From NCBI GenBank assembly GCA_003640385.1, contig RCAB01000777.1, positions 1 through 20,109 of the forward strand: DNA of 20,109 nucleotides. The letters are read 5' to 3'. The notes beneath the pieces are model-generated. The model was not told where the DNA came from and searched no databases. It saw only the letters and a program-made list of their open reading frames with translations. Below, piece by piece: positions 12,001 to 18,932 of this stretch (its first letter is position 1; every line of letters starts with the position of its first letter). This DNA is from Setaria digitata (lineage: Eukaryota; Nematoda; Chromadorea; Rhabditida; Setariidae). Position numbers and translations under genes: made by a program.

Positions 12001-12533
12001 ATTAGCTGCAAAAATTACAATTTGAAAAGCAAAAAAACAAAAAATTTTTTCTTTTTTTTGTAAGTATAAATTTTACTAAAATATTCTTTTAAAGGGAAAA
12101 AGAAATGCTTCAAAAATTTGTTCAATTTTGATGAAAATATTTTTAAATGGGTCAAATGCAAAAAAAAAAAAAAAAAAAGCATTGAAAGAAAAAAATATTT
12201 GCTTGAATATTATTTTTGAAAGCAAAAAAAAAGTACGAGAAGAATTTATTAAAAAAAAAAATCTTTTTCAAAAAGTTTCAAAAAGAAAAAAAAATCTCAA
12301 ATTTGTAGCCTATACTAATTATTAAAGCATTTTTTTTCTTTTTTTAAATATGAAAAACTACTATTTTTATTATTAATAAACTAAGGAATGAGAAAATAAA
12401 AAAAAAAAAACTAGCACTTAAATCTTCTCTTTTCTTCGAAATAAAAAAAAAAAAAACATATCATTCTGTTATCAATAGTACTATCACATGATAAGTCGGA
12501 AATGAACACACAGTCTCATCATAATGTTTTCAT

Positions 12534-13037
12534 TTACAGCACAAAAAAAAAAAAAAAAAAAAAAAAAAATGGTGAAAATTTCATCTCCTTTGTATCATTC
12601 ATCTGACCTCTGACACTAGCCAGTGCATTCGCTGTACAGTTTACAAAATTCTCCATTTTGCAATAAAATAATAAAACATTGTAAATTCTGAAAGCGAATG
12701 CATTGAGAATAGTACTGGAAGTGAATAACTCAAGAATAGTCCCTAAAAACGAATGAGTCGAGAACGGTCTAGAAATCGAATGACTCGAGAATGGTCTAGA
12801 AATCGAACGACTCGAGAATAGCCTCAAAATCAAATGACTCGAGAATGGTCTAGAAATCGAATGACTCGAAAATAGCCTCAAAATCAAATGACGCGAGAAC
12901 AGTCTAGAAATCGAATGACTCGAGAATGGTCTAGAAATCGAATGATTCGAGAACAATCTTGAAAGCGAAGATAAAATTACAAAGCAATTTTCAGACATTT
13001 TATAGGAATTCAGTTGCGAAGGAATGTGAGACCTCAA
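12534..13037 (-). CDS. ORF built on nine-residue tandem repeats
   Basis: A 167-residue minus-strand frame reads through the whole 27-bp minisatellite, giving repeats close to SISRPFSSH with the variant LILRLFSSH. Because 27 is a multiple of three, one stop-free unit keeps the frame open by itself, so length is weak evidence. In its favour, the 3' part outside the array (about 12,665-12,575) translates to a balanced peptide (ENFVNCTANALASVRGQMND then TKEMKFSP). Against it, the C-terminus is poly-Phe from a 27-base A run, unit 2 is 28 bp, and no signal peptide, domain or splice site is evident. I regard it as probably fortuitous, although a lineage-specific repeat protein cannot be excluded. 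Confidence 0.15.
   Translation of the reverse strand: MRSHIPSQLNSYKMSENCFVILSSLSRLFSNHSISRPFSSHSISRLFSRHLILRLFSSHSISRPFSSHLILRLFSSRSISRPFSSHSISRPFSTHSFLGTILELFTSSTILNAFAFRIYNVLLFYCKMENFVNCTANALASVRGQMNDTKEMKFSPFFFFFFFFFVL
12543..12569. repeat. Poly(A) run of 27
   Basis: A pure A run at the left edge of the 12,570-13,040 complex island. Confidence 0.9.
12696..12966. repeat. 27-bp minisatellite, ten copies
   Basis: Units start at 12696, 12723, 12751, 12778, 12805, 12832, 12859, 12886, 12913 and 12940; all are 27 bp except the second, which is 28. The consensus is GAATGACTCGAGAATGGTCT followed by AGAAATC. The outer units (12696, 12723, 12940) are the most diverged and a degenerate eleventh begins at 12967. 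The units at 12805 and 12859 are a variant type (AGCCTCAAAATC in place of GGTCTAGAAATC) alternating with the main type, so part of the array looks like a 54-bp dimer. Most units contain two 6-bp palindromes, CTCGAG and TCTAGA. Confidence 0.95.
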
Positions 13038-13039
13038 AG

Positions 13040-13580
13040 TATCGATTCTTTTTCAACTGCTAAAAATAAAAAATAGAAAATAAAAAAGAAAAAATTTCAA
13101 ATCTGAAAAAAAAGGAAGGAAAATTTAAAAGACTGGTAGATTCAATTAATGAATCATTGGGAACTAACATAATGAATGGAGTTATTTTAGCATATCGATA
13201 GGCAGTAGTCATCATTAGTGCTGCTAGTAATTAAATGATAGTTCAAAAATTAATTATGTTAATTAAAACATTCTCTTAAGTTTAAAAAAAAAAAACTTAG
13301 CATGCAAGAATTATTTAGTTCTTTTTTTAATTTACAAATTCATTCAAATTAAATTCCAGCACAATCACATATACCAAAGAGAAAAAAAAGTTCTAATTTT
13401 TTAAGATATTTCAATAAAAATTTTTTGATGAGCAAAAATGAAGCACTTCCTGCTATATTCTCTTCATCACATTGCAATTAATGCATTCAAATGAAATTCA
13501 AATTTGAATTTTCAATTGCTATTTTTAGTAAAATTTCAAAATTGATTCAATTTTAATTTACGTAAAATTTCTCCCCCTCT
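13040..13580. other. AT-rich spacer, no gene seen
   Basis: Unique AT-rich sequence with short A runs. A small, more complex patch at about 13,135-13,230 shows no open frame of note. No repeat or splice-bounded exon was found. Confidence 0.5.
13557..13566. promoter_or_regulatory. TTTACGTAAA palindrome, PAR/CES-2-type bZIP site
   Basis: A perfect 10-bp palindrome containing TTACGTAA, the core bound by PAR, CES-2 and NFIL3 bZIP proteins. It lies about 0.8 kb beyond the stop codon of the bZIP gene. At this base composition about one TTACGTAA per 20 kb is expected by chance, so function is only a possibility. Confidence 0.2.
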
Positions 13581-13626
13581 AATGTCACAAAAATATTCTT
13601 TCCTTTTTTTCTTGAATGTATCGGTG

Positions 13627-13640
13627 ACCTTTGCAAAGGT
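13627..13640. promoter_or_regulatory. 14-bp palindrome ACCTTTGCAAAGGT
   Basis: ACCTTTGCAAAGGT is a perfect palindrome with no spacer. With its flanks it reads TGACCTTTGCAAAGGTG, which contains TGACCTTTG, a recognised extended half-site for nuclear receptors, in everted form. It sits at the edge of the 13,590-13,910 island. Confidence 0.35.
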
Positions 13641-13648
13641 GTTCAACT

Positions 13649-13894
13649 CTATAAAGGTATATTGCGCAATAGACTTTCAAATTTTCGGCTTTTAAGCCAT
13701 GTGTGTGTGTGTCTGTCTGTCTGTCTGTCCGTCCGTACACCACTGGTATTAAATTGTGCAACAGTGGCCACCAATAAATGAATGCCATAAAACATCCGAT
13801 GACCAATACAATTAGTGATGCTACTAGCATTATCATCTGCTTTAATTACAGAAATGTTACTTAATACCTGAATAGCCGAACCATTATCAATCAC
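13649..13894 (-). CDS. Candidate exon(s) in two overlapping frames
   Basis: Two minus-strand frames overlap in this complex island. One (13894-13649) gives a balanced peptide containing SNISVIKADDNASSITNCIG and LLVATVAQFNTSGV. It could begin at the acceptor GCTATTCAG (before about 13,873) and stop at a donor such as AGTG|GTGTAC before the microsatellite. The other (13836-13585) starts MIMLVASLIVLVIGCFMAFI, a strong membrane-helix or signal-anchor segment, followed by YWWPLLHN. Both then run into microsatellite-coded TDRQTDTHTH-like sequence, which is unlikely in a functional protein. Neither matches a family I know. Confidence is low, and which frame is real, if either, is unresolved. Confidence 0.2.
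   Translation of the reverse strand: MIDNGSAIQVLSNISVIKADDNASSITNCIGHRMFYGIHLLVATVAQFNTSGVRTDRQTDRHTHTWLKSRKFESLLRNIPL
13700..13736. repeat. Compound microsatellite (TG)n(TCTG)n(TCCG)n
   Basis: TG dinucleotides (13700-13712) pass into CTGT tetranucleotides (13713-13728) and then CCGT units (to 13736). It is the only G/C-containing microsatellite of the window and the only long non-AT simple repeat. Stepwise change of the unit suggests successive mutation and expansion. Confidence 0.95.
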
Positions 13895-14370
13895 TTATCA
13901 GCAGTCAACAAACTGTTAAGCTCTTATCAGCATATTAGAAAGTATCAAAAATAACCGTTCACATATTTTAAATTTATCATAATTTTAGTTGAAAAATCAT
14001 TGAAAAGGTAAGAATATTTCAGGCAAAATTTCATGCTTAACAGTAAGCACTAAAAAAAAGTGGAGAAATGTTGAGAGAATCTCTTGAGATTGCTGAGCAA
14101 AGTGATCAAGAAGTTATGTCACTTTAGATGTAAATTATGCCACTTTGCAGTGGAAGTAAGCGTCCAGCCCATCCATGAAAGTGAAATTAACTTTTTCAGC
14201 AACTGTGTGCATCGATTTCATCAACGCATTCAATAACAAATCCAAACTTTTCCTCTTCTTGTTTCGTTTCAAATTTTTGTGCAAATTTAGACATTTTAGA
14301 GAAGTCAAAAAAAGCTTGCTTGTTAAGATAAAAATTTTGCTGTTTTTTTTTTTTTTCAAATAATTTTTAT

Positions 14371-14604
14371 CTAAAATTGATTATATAACAAAGTTTTCCA
14401 TGTTAAATTTATCGCCAAAATCACCAGATGTACGTGTTCCAATTCTCTCTTCAATGCGTTAATTTGCATCAGCAACGTGTAATTTTCACGTTCAAGAGCA
14501 GCTAAACGTGCATGATTTTTTGCTTCTTTAACACGTCGTGCTTGCCGTGATCGTCGAGCAGCGTCATTGTTGCGAATTCGTCGCAATTCTCGTCGCTCAA
14601 GTTG
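14371..14604 (-). CDS. bZIP exon (terminal exon)
   Basis: The acceptor is CGCTAATTGCAG, ending at 14605, and the exon opens in phase 0 with CAA (Gln). It encodes 77 residues then TAG: the basic region, the zipper and a short hydrophobic tail (HLVILAINLTWKTLLYNQF). GC content and CGA/CGT/GCA arginine and alanine codons are much higher than in the flanks up to about 14,430, and they fall off in the tail. A weak donor, CATCTG|GTGATT near 14,428, could therefore splice to another 3' exon; the acceptor CACTTTGCTCAG near 14,095 would be in phase. Reading to the TAG is simpler. No clear AATAAA follows at once; GATAAA overlaps the stop region. Confidence 0.85.
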   Translation of the reverse strand, partial: QLERRELRRIRNNDAARRSRQARRVKEAKNHARLAALERENYTLLMQINALKRELEHVHLVILAINLTWKTLLYNQF

Positions 14605-15682
14605 CTGCAATTAGCGAAAGATGATGATTAATCGAATAATTCAACTGCTCATTAATTCATCAATCCACTAGTTTTAAATGCAATTTCACAGCCATATATT
14701 CGTACATTTAAAAAAAAATTCATCATTTTCTTTTTATCGATTATAATACTTTGAACTGCTTACAAATTCAAGTTGATTGATAGAATTAACTTTCCGGAAT
14801 GTGTTTTTTACGGCAAGAATTCATTCAAGAAGTTAAAAGTTCAATTGAATTGTCAACGATCCTGAAGTATTTCAACTCCAACTTCAAAGGAGAGTGAATT
14901 CACGTCTTTCAGTATTATCACCATCACCCGTTTTCCTTCCTTTTTTTTTTTTTTTTTTTGCATTTTATGATTTTTAGATGACAGATTCAAATACCTATTA
15001 CTACTACTACCACTACGTGTGTGCTTGTTCACGTTAACATTCCCTTATTTCACGTGTTCCACGACGTCTTTTTTTTTTTCTTCAATTTTATAAAAACTGT
15101 TTTGCACAGAAGGATAATAATTTGGTGTGAATGGAGAATTAGAAAAATTGAAATTTTTAAGAGTTGCGGAAAAGCGAACGATCAACTGATGTGCAAATTA
15201 GTGTTCCATAAACTTACTGCCATGAAATTAATTATTTTGACTTCTGCTTTCTTGTCATCACTACTATCAACTGCTGTACTCCTGAAATGTCAAGCAGGTT
15301 GGAAAATTGGCGCATTTTGAAAACAGTGCAATTATGCCAAAAAAAAAAAAATTAATTGAATTCTGTCTCAGTTCTTGACAAATTCTGATTTATTCTAATA
15401 AATTTTGATTTTTAGCAATGAACAATGAACAAAAAAAAAAAAAAAAAAAAAAATGAAAAAAAGTGAAAAAACGATCAAATTGCTTGAATTTAAATTGATG
15501 AAAATGTGATGAAACTTTTAATTTTCCAATTGCTGGACTAATGGTGGCAAAAAAGTTTTTTGTTTTTATTTTTTGAAAGCATAATTTAAAAAATTGAAAC
15601 TATACTTGCCTGGAATCCGGAATACCAGATGATGGATGTGCGCCACGCGGTGAATTGATCACGTTGCAATAAAGTTGCATTT
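14371..15682 (-). CDS. bZIP transcription factor, PAR/CES-2/NFIL3-like
   Basis: Model: exons 15682-15610, 15281-15218 and 14604-14371 (stop TAG 14373-14371), 122 residues from the ATG at 15680. The last exon carries the whole bZIP. Basic region residues about 46-69 include NNDAARRSRQARR, matching N-x7-R (N57, R65) and the NxAAxxSR core that contacts DNA. The zipper heptads are N75, L82, L89, L96, V103, I110. The segment ARLAALEREN aligns with the RAAFLEKEN signature of PAR/CES-2/NFIL3 proteins, nuclear factors that bind RTTACGTAAY as dimers. The usual Asp after RSR is Gln here (Q66), and the KDEKYW-type lead-in is replaced by NFMAQLERRELRR. The protein is short for the family, so further 5' exons are likely. 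The bZIP assignment is firm, the subfamily likely, and the 5' end uncertain. Confidence 0.8.
15218..15281 (-). CDS. Internal exon of the bZIP gene
   Basis: A strong nematode-like acceptor, TTGACATTTCAG, ends at 15282 and a perfect donor, GCA|GTAAGT, begins at 15217. The 64 nt between them are open in the frame that leaves phase 0, which is what the bZIP exon needs. The exon begins with one base completing a codon, which fits the two bases left by the upstream exon. It encodes STAVDSSDDKKAEVKIINFM and Ala, an acidic Ser-rich linker just before the basic region. It could be a cassette exon, because the upstream exon has a second donor that would skip it in frame. Confidence 0.6.
15601..15610 (-). 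other. Overlapping GC and GT splice donors
   Basis: Reading the minus strand, AG|GCAAGTATAG contains a GC donor (intron from 15609) and, four bases on, a GT donor (intron from 15605). Each keeps the bZIP in frame: the GC donor through the 15281-15218 exon, the GT donor by skipping it. The intron with the GC donor would be 328 nt (15609-15282). Confidence 0.5.
15610..15682 (-). CDS. Upstream exon of the bZIP gene, GC donor
   Basis: The acceptor follows a pyrimidine-rich stretch (CCTTTCCACTTAAATTATAG) and the exon starts AA-ATG. It encodes MQLYCNVINSPRGAHPSSGI then PDS, and the P/S/G-rich end with IPD resembles the segment found before PAR-type basic regions. It ends TCCAG|GCAAGT, a textbook GC donor, leaving two bases that match the phase of the 15281 exon. 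An overlapping normal donor, GGCAA|GTATAG at 15605, would instead join in frame directly to the 14604 exon. The ATG lies two bases from the acceptor, so this may be a trans-spliced first coding exon or an internal one. Confidence 0.5.
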
Positions 15683-16603
15683 CTATAATTTAAGTGGAAA
15701 GGAAACTTTTGGGAAAAAAAAGTGTTTTAAATAAGATTTCAGGCTAGTGCAAAATCAGCTGATTCATTAATTAAACTGTTTTTTTTCCAATTTCAAAGTT
15801 TTGACAAAAAATGCTAAAGAAAATTAGAAAAATCCAATCGATTACTTAGAGTATAACGACAAGAGTGCCGCGAATATGATAAAATTTTGAAAAATAAACT
15901 AATTCAATTGAAAAAATTGAAAAATTTATATGAATTAATTTAAAATTTAGTCTGATTTATTAATTTTAATGTCAGAAAAACGCCTCAGCATTTTATATTA
16001 CCAATAATTTTTATTATTTCAAAAATTTAAAGAAAAAAAAGAAAAAAACTACCATATTAGAGTAGCAACTGATATCATCTTTTTTTTTTAATAATAGCCA
16101 AAAATGAGAAATAAAAATGTAAAGAAATTCTTAAAATTAATTTATAAAAAAAAAAAACCCTTTTTTATTAATTGGCGTAATTTTTGTTATGAAAAAAATT
16201 TTAAAAAAATTACACATATATAAAATTCGAACTAATTATGCCAAATTGTTAATGTAATTATTAATATGGCTTTAATTATGAATTGAATTTTTTTTTTTTT
16301 ATTTTTTATTTTTATCTTCAATTTCTCTAATGAAAAATTAGAGTATTACTACATCAAATTAAAATGAATCAATCTAATTAAACTGCATTGTAAAAAAAAA
16401 TCTTGTTGCAAGAATTTTGATATTTAATTTTTAATTGCTAAAAGGAACTAGAAATGAAAATAGCATTCTTTCTTAGTGCTAAATTTTGAATTAATAACTA
16501 AAAAAAAAAAAAAAAAAAAACCCGGTATAATTACTAAACAGTAAATATGAATGGTACCGGTCTTTCTGTCATCTGAAAGCTTACGGTTTAACCAAATCAC
16601 TGC

Positions 16604-16617
16604 TTACGTAACCGGTT
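16604..16617. promoter_or_regulatory. Overlapping TTACGTAA and AACCGGTT palindromes
   Basis: TTACGTAACCGGTT merges two perfect 8-bp palindromes that share AA. TTACGTAA is the PAR/CES-2/NFIL3 bZIP core, and AACCGGTT is the established Grainyhead-family consensus. Occupancy would be mutually exclusive or cooperative. If the gene product binds here it would regulate its own gene; that is inference. Confidence 0.35.
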
Positions 16618-16720
16618 GCGAACTATTCCGCAAGTAGCATTCGCTGTTGCGACAAACGCATCATATTACTGCCACTGATTGCACCATCAGGAATGAACAA
16701 GAATGACCTATGTTGAAAAG

Positions 16721-16744
16721 TTCACCCTTTAACCTTTCACCCTC
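16721..16744 (-). promoter_or_regulatory. DR1-like nuclear receptor element
   Basis: The minus strand reads GGGTGAAAGGTTAAAGGGTGAA: three RGGTNA-like hexamers in the same direction with 1-2 bp spacing, preceding a perfect AGGTCA (16709-16704). DR1 spacing is known for HNF4/RXR-type receptors. The hexamers are not all consensus, so binding is uncertain. Confidence 0.25.
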
Positions 16745-16900
16745 ATCTTTTATGCATTCTTATATCATCAAACAAATGTATATCAATTGATTCATACTAT
16801 AGAAAGAAAAAAGCAAAAAAAAAACAAGAAAAACGAAAATAAAATTTTGAAATTTTTTTTAAAATTATATCAGTGATGATGCTAGTATTATGAGAATTGA

Positions 16901-16924
16901 TTGCATGCATATTAATGCATGCAA
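16901..16924. repeat. 24-bp palindrome with TGCATGCAT arms
   Basis: TTGCATGCAT and ATGCATGCAA are perfect 10-bp reverse complements around the spacer ATTA. The arms contain TGCATGCA, unusual in this A/T-homopolymer background, and the centre reads ATTAATGCAT, similar to POU/homeodomain sites. It could be a dimeric protein-binding site or a small hairpin. Confidence 0.6.
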
Positions 16925-17440
16925 CAAAATGTAAAAGGCAAATTTTCATAATTGAAATTTTTAAAATCCTAAATTAAATGCTATTGATCATCAAAAGATG
17001 TGCATTTCTCGCAAGTTGATAATCAATTTTAGTGATTTAATTTTAAGCTAAATCCCTATATATATCTTGAAGTTTTTGCCACTAAAGATAACCTGGTAGT
17101 TGTTATATTTTTTACAACTAATAAAAATTTCAAATTCTTGTACTTTCATGTTCCTTTTTTTACCAATTTTTTTTTTCTAATGTTTTAATTTACGACATTA
17201 GTATTTTTGCAAAAAAAAAAAAAAAAAAAAAGGAAAAAAAATAGAATGTTCATTTTCCTCAAAATAACAATGTTTCTGAAAATATTTCTATTTTATCCAT
17301 TCAATTCATTATATCTTGTCAGAAATTAATTTAATTCAGATAAGAAAAGTTAAAATTCAGTCATATTTATGATTGAACTTACATCATAAAATCAATCGTG
17401 ATTTAATTAAATCATTAAATTTGAATCAATAATGAATAAT

Positions 17441-17528
17441 TTAATTATGTGCTTTAATTTCACATGAATAGGAAACAGTACTAGGATTTGTTTCTCGGAT
17501 ATCATAGAATGTCTCTGAAGCATCAAAT
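17441..17528 (-). CDS. Candidate exon, unknown protein
   Basis: A good acceptor on the minus strand, AAAACATTTCAG, ends at 17529. After one base the frame runs FDASETFYDIRETNPSTVSY then SCEIKAHN and stops at TAA (17443-17441). Composition shifts sharply from the poly-Lys/Phe frame upstream to a balanced peptide. A possible donor, TCAT|GTGAAA, lies inside the frame. It is on the same strand as the bZIP gene and could be an upstream exon, but its phase does not join cleanly to the 15682 exon through that donor. Confidence 0.2.
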
Positions 17529-18932
17529 CTGAAATGTTTTCTTTTTTTTTTTTTGAAAATTAACGAAGTTAAAATTCCGAAACTTTGAATTTGAATTAAA
17601 AAGAAAAATGAAAATTCAATATAATATCTTAATAGAGTGAAATAATTCAGCAAAGAAAAATCATTGTCTACTAGTGTGATATGATTTTGATTTCAAAATA
17701 AAAAAGAAAAATTTATTTGAGAGTTAAAAAAATTTAAAAATTTATTTTAAAATAAAAAACATTCAACAATCTGATAGAAGGAACGTTTTATCTCATGCAC
17801 TTTTGAGGATCTTTTTTTTTTTTTTTTTTGGATATTTCTTTTCTATCATTCAGTTCATTTTTAAAATTCCTGAAAGTTTTTTTTTTTTTTTAATTCCTAA
17901 AATAATAGTTGGCAGTTAAATCCTTTGAAATACAACAATTACAGACTTTAGTTTGATAACAGTTGAGAGATTGCACTTAGTTATATCAAATGAACAGTTT
18001 AATTTGCTGTTTGCGTTATTTTTTGATTTAGAAAAAAACAGAAAAGACATTTCTCATTGATATTATTTCAAAGTTTGTAATTCGCTTTAATTAGGCTACT
18101 CATTAAATTTTATCGACTACAGCAAAAAAAAAAAAAAAAAAAAGAACAGATATTGAAAGGAAATAAGTTACAGTTTAGTTAGCAGCAATTTTTCCTTCCT
18201 TTTCTTTTTTCCCATCTAATTAATGATTTAAAATAAGTTTTTAAAATTTAAAATTTTTAAATTTTGCATGATTTCAATATTTTCTGCAGTTTTTTTTTTT
18301 TGTCTTTTTATCTCTCAAAGAAAAGGAGAGAAAAAAAAAAGAATGAATAGAATAGATATCAAGAAAAGTTTAGTTATTAACGTAAACAAATATTTATTTT
18401 ACTGGAAATTTTTATCAAAATTTCTGGAAATGATGAATATTTTGTTCATTCTCATAAATGCTAAATCTTCATTTTAAAATTTACATCAAAATCAACAGCA
18501 AACAGGCTAAATAAGAGAATTTTATATTATTCTCCTTAATTTGACATTCCAATATAGAAGCCATCGTCTTAATTTAAATTTAAAATGACCGAAAATTACC
18601 GAAAAAAAAAAGACTAATGCTTGTCTAATTTCAATACTTTTGCATCTCTGTTAAGTTTATTTATGACAAAAAATTTAGATGCCACGAAAGCTCTAAAAAT
18701 TACTATCTGTTAAAAAAGAAAAAAAAAAAAAAAAAGTAACATAATAAAATTCCACAAATAAACCTGTTTAAAATGTAGTTTTTAAGATTAACAGAAAATT
18801 TTCAAATTAAAAACAGTAACTGCAAGAACCTAGACTTTAAAAAAAAAAAAAAAAATTAACTCTTAGATGATTTGTTTTAATAAAAAGTTAATTAACAAAA
18901 AAGTTACTTTCTCTTTCCATTTTGAGGCAAAC

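Larger units (their letters stand above)
8530..12530. other. AT-rich gene desert
   Basis: No gene is supportable in these 4 kb. Open frames at 9685-9992, 10436-10657 and 12128-12325 are dominated by Phe or Lys runs from homopolymers. The sequence contains T or A runs at about 8799, 8885, 9537, 10298, 10731 and 12161 and unique TA-rich DNA. No splice-bounded frame, tRNA-like fold or inverted terminal repeat was found by eye. Confidence 0.55.
16522..16750 (-). promoter_or_regulatory. Candidate promoter/enhancer of the bZIP gene
   Basis: This 230-bp island starts right after a 20-base A run and is unusually rich in CpG and in dense motifs. It holds CCGGTA (16522-16527), ACCGGT (16556-16561), TTACGTAA (16604-16611), AACCGGTT (16610-16617), TGACCT (16704-16709) and two TTCACCC units (16721-16744). 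It lies 0.9-1.1 kb upstream of the first recognised bZIP exon, on the side where a promoter would be. CCGG otherwise occurs only a few times in the window. A short 5' exon could overlap it: TTAC|GTAAGC also reads as a splice donor on the minus strand. Regulatory function is inference. Confidence 0.4.
16750..18930. other. AT-rich spacer, mostly featureless
   Basis: Apart from the 16901-16924 palindrome and the weak exon candidate 17441-17528, I see only AT-rich unique DNA and A or T runs (about 17213, 17813, 18124 and 18719). The plus-strand frame 18268-18477 is Lys/Phe/Ile-rich and has no recognisable content. Confidence 0.5.

Noticed and set aside
14040..14095. Possible extra 3' exon of the bZIP gene after CACTTTGCTCAG
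   Set aside because: It would require a weak donor (CTG|GTGATT) within the zipper tail. Phase fits, but the peptide resembles no bZIP tail and reading to the TAG is simpler.
14135..14359. Minus frame with a natural-looking end (NALMKSMHTVAEKVNFTFMD) just after the bZIP stop
   Set aside because: No acceptable acceptor precedes it on the minus strand and its first half is Lys-rich homopolymer sequence. The plus strand has an equally plausible frame after CTTTTTCAG, so coding cannot be assigned; possibly 3' UTR.
14780..14900. Complex patch with acceptor ACTTCAG and donor GAATTT|GTAAGC inside the bZIP intron
   Set aside because: All three minus-strand frames between these sites contain stops.
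15021..15320. Plus-strand 99-residue frame ending in a signal-peptide-like segment (MKLIILTSAFLSSLLSTAVL)
   Set aside because: It is antisense to the splice-bounded minus exon 15281-15218, starts in poly-T-coded Phe and has no good donor; most likely a shadow of the bZIP gene.
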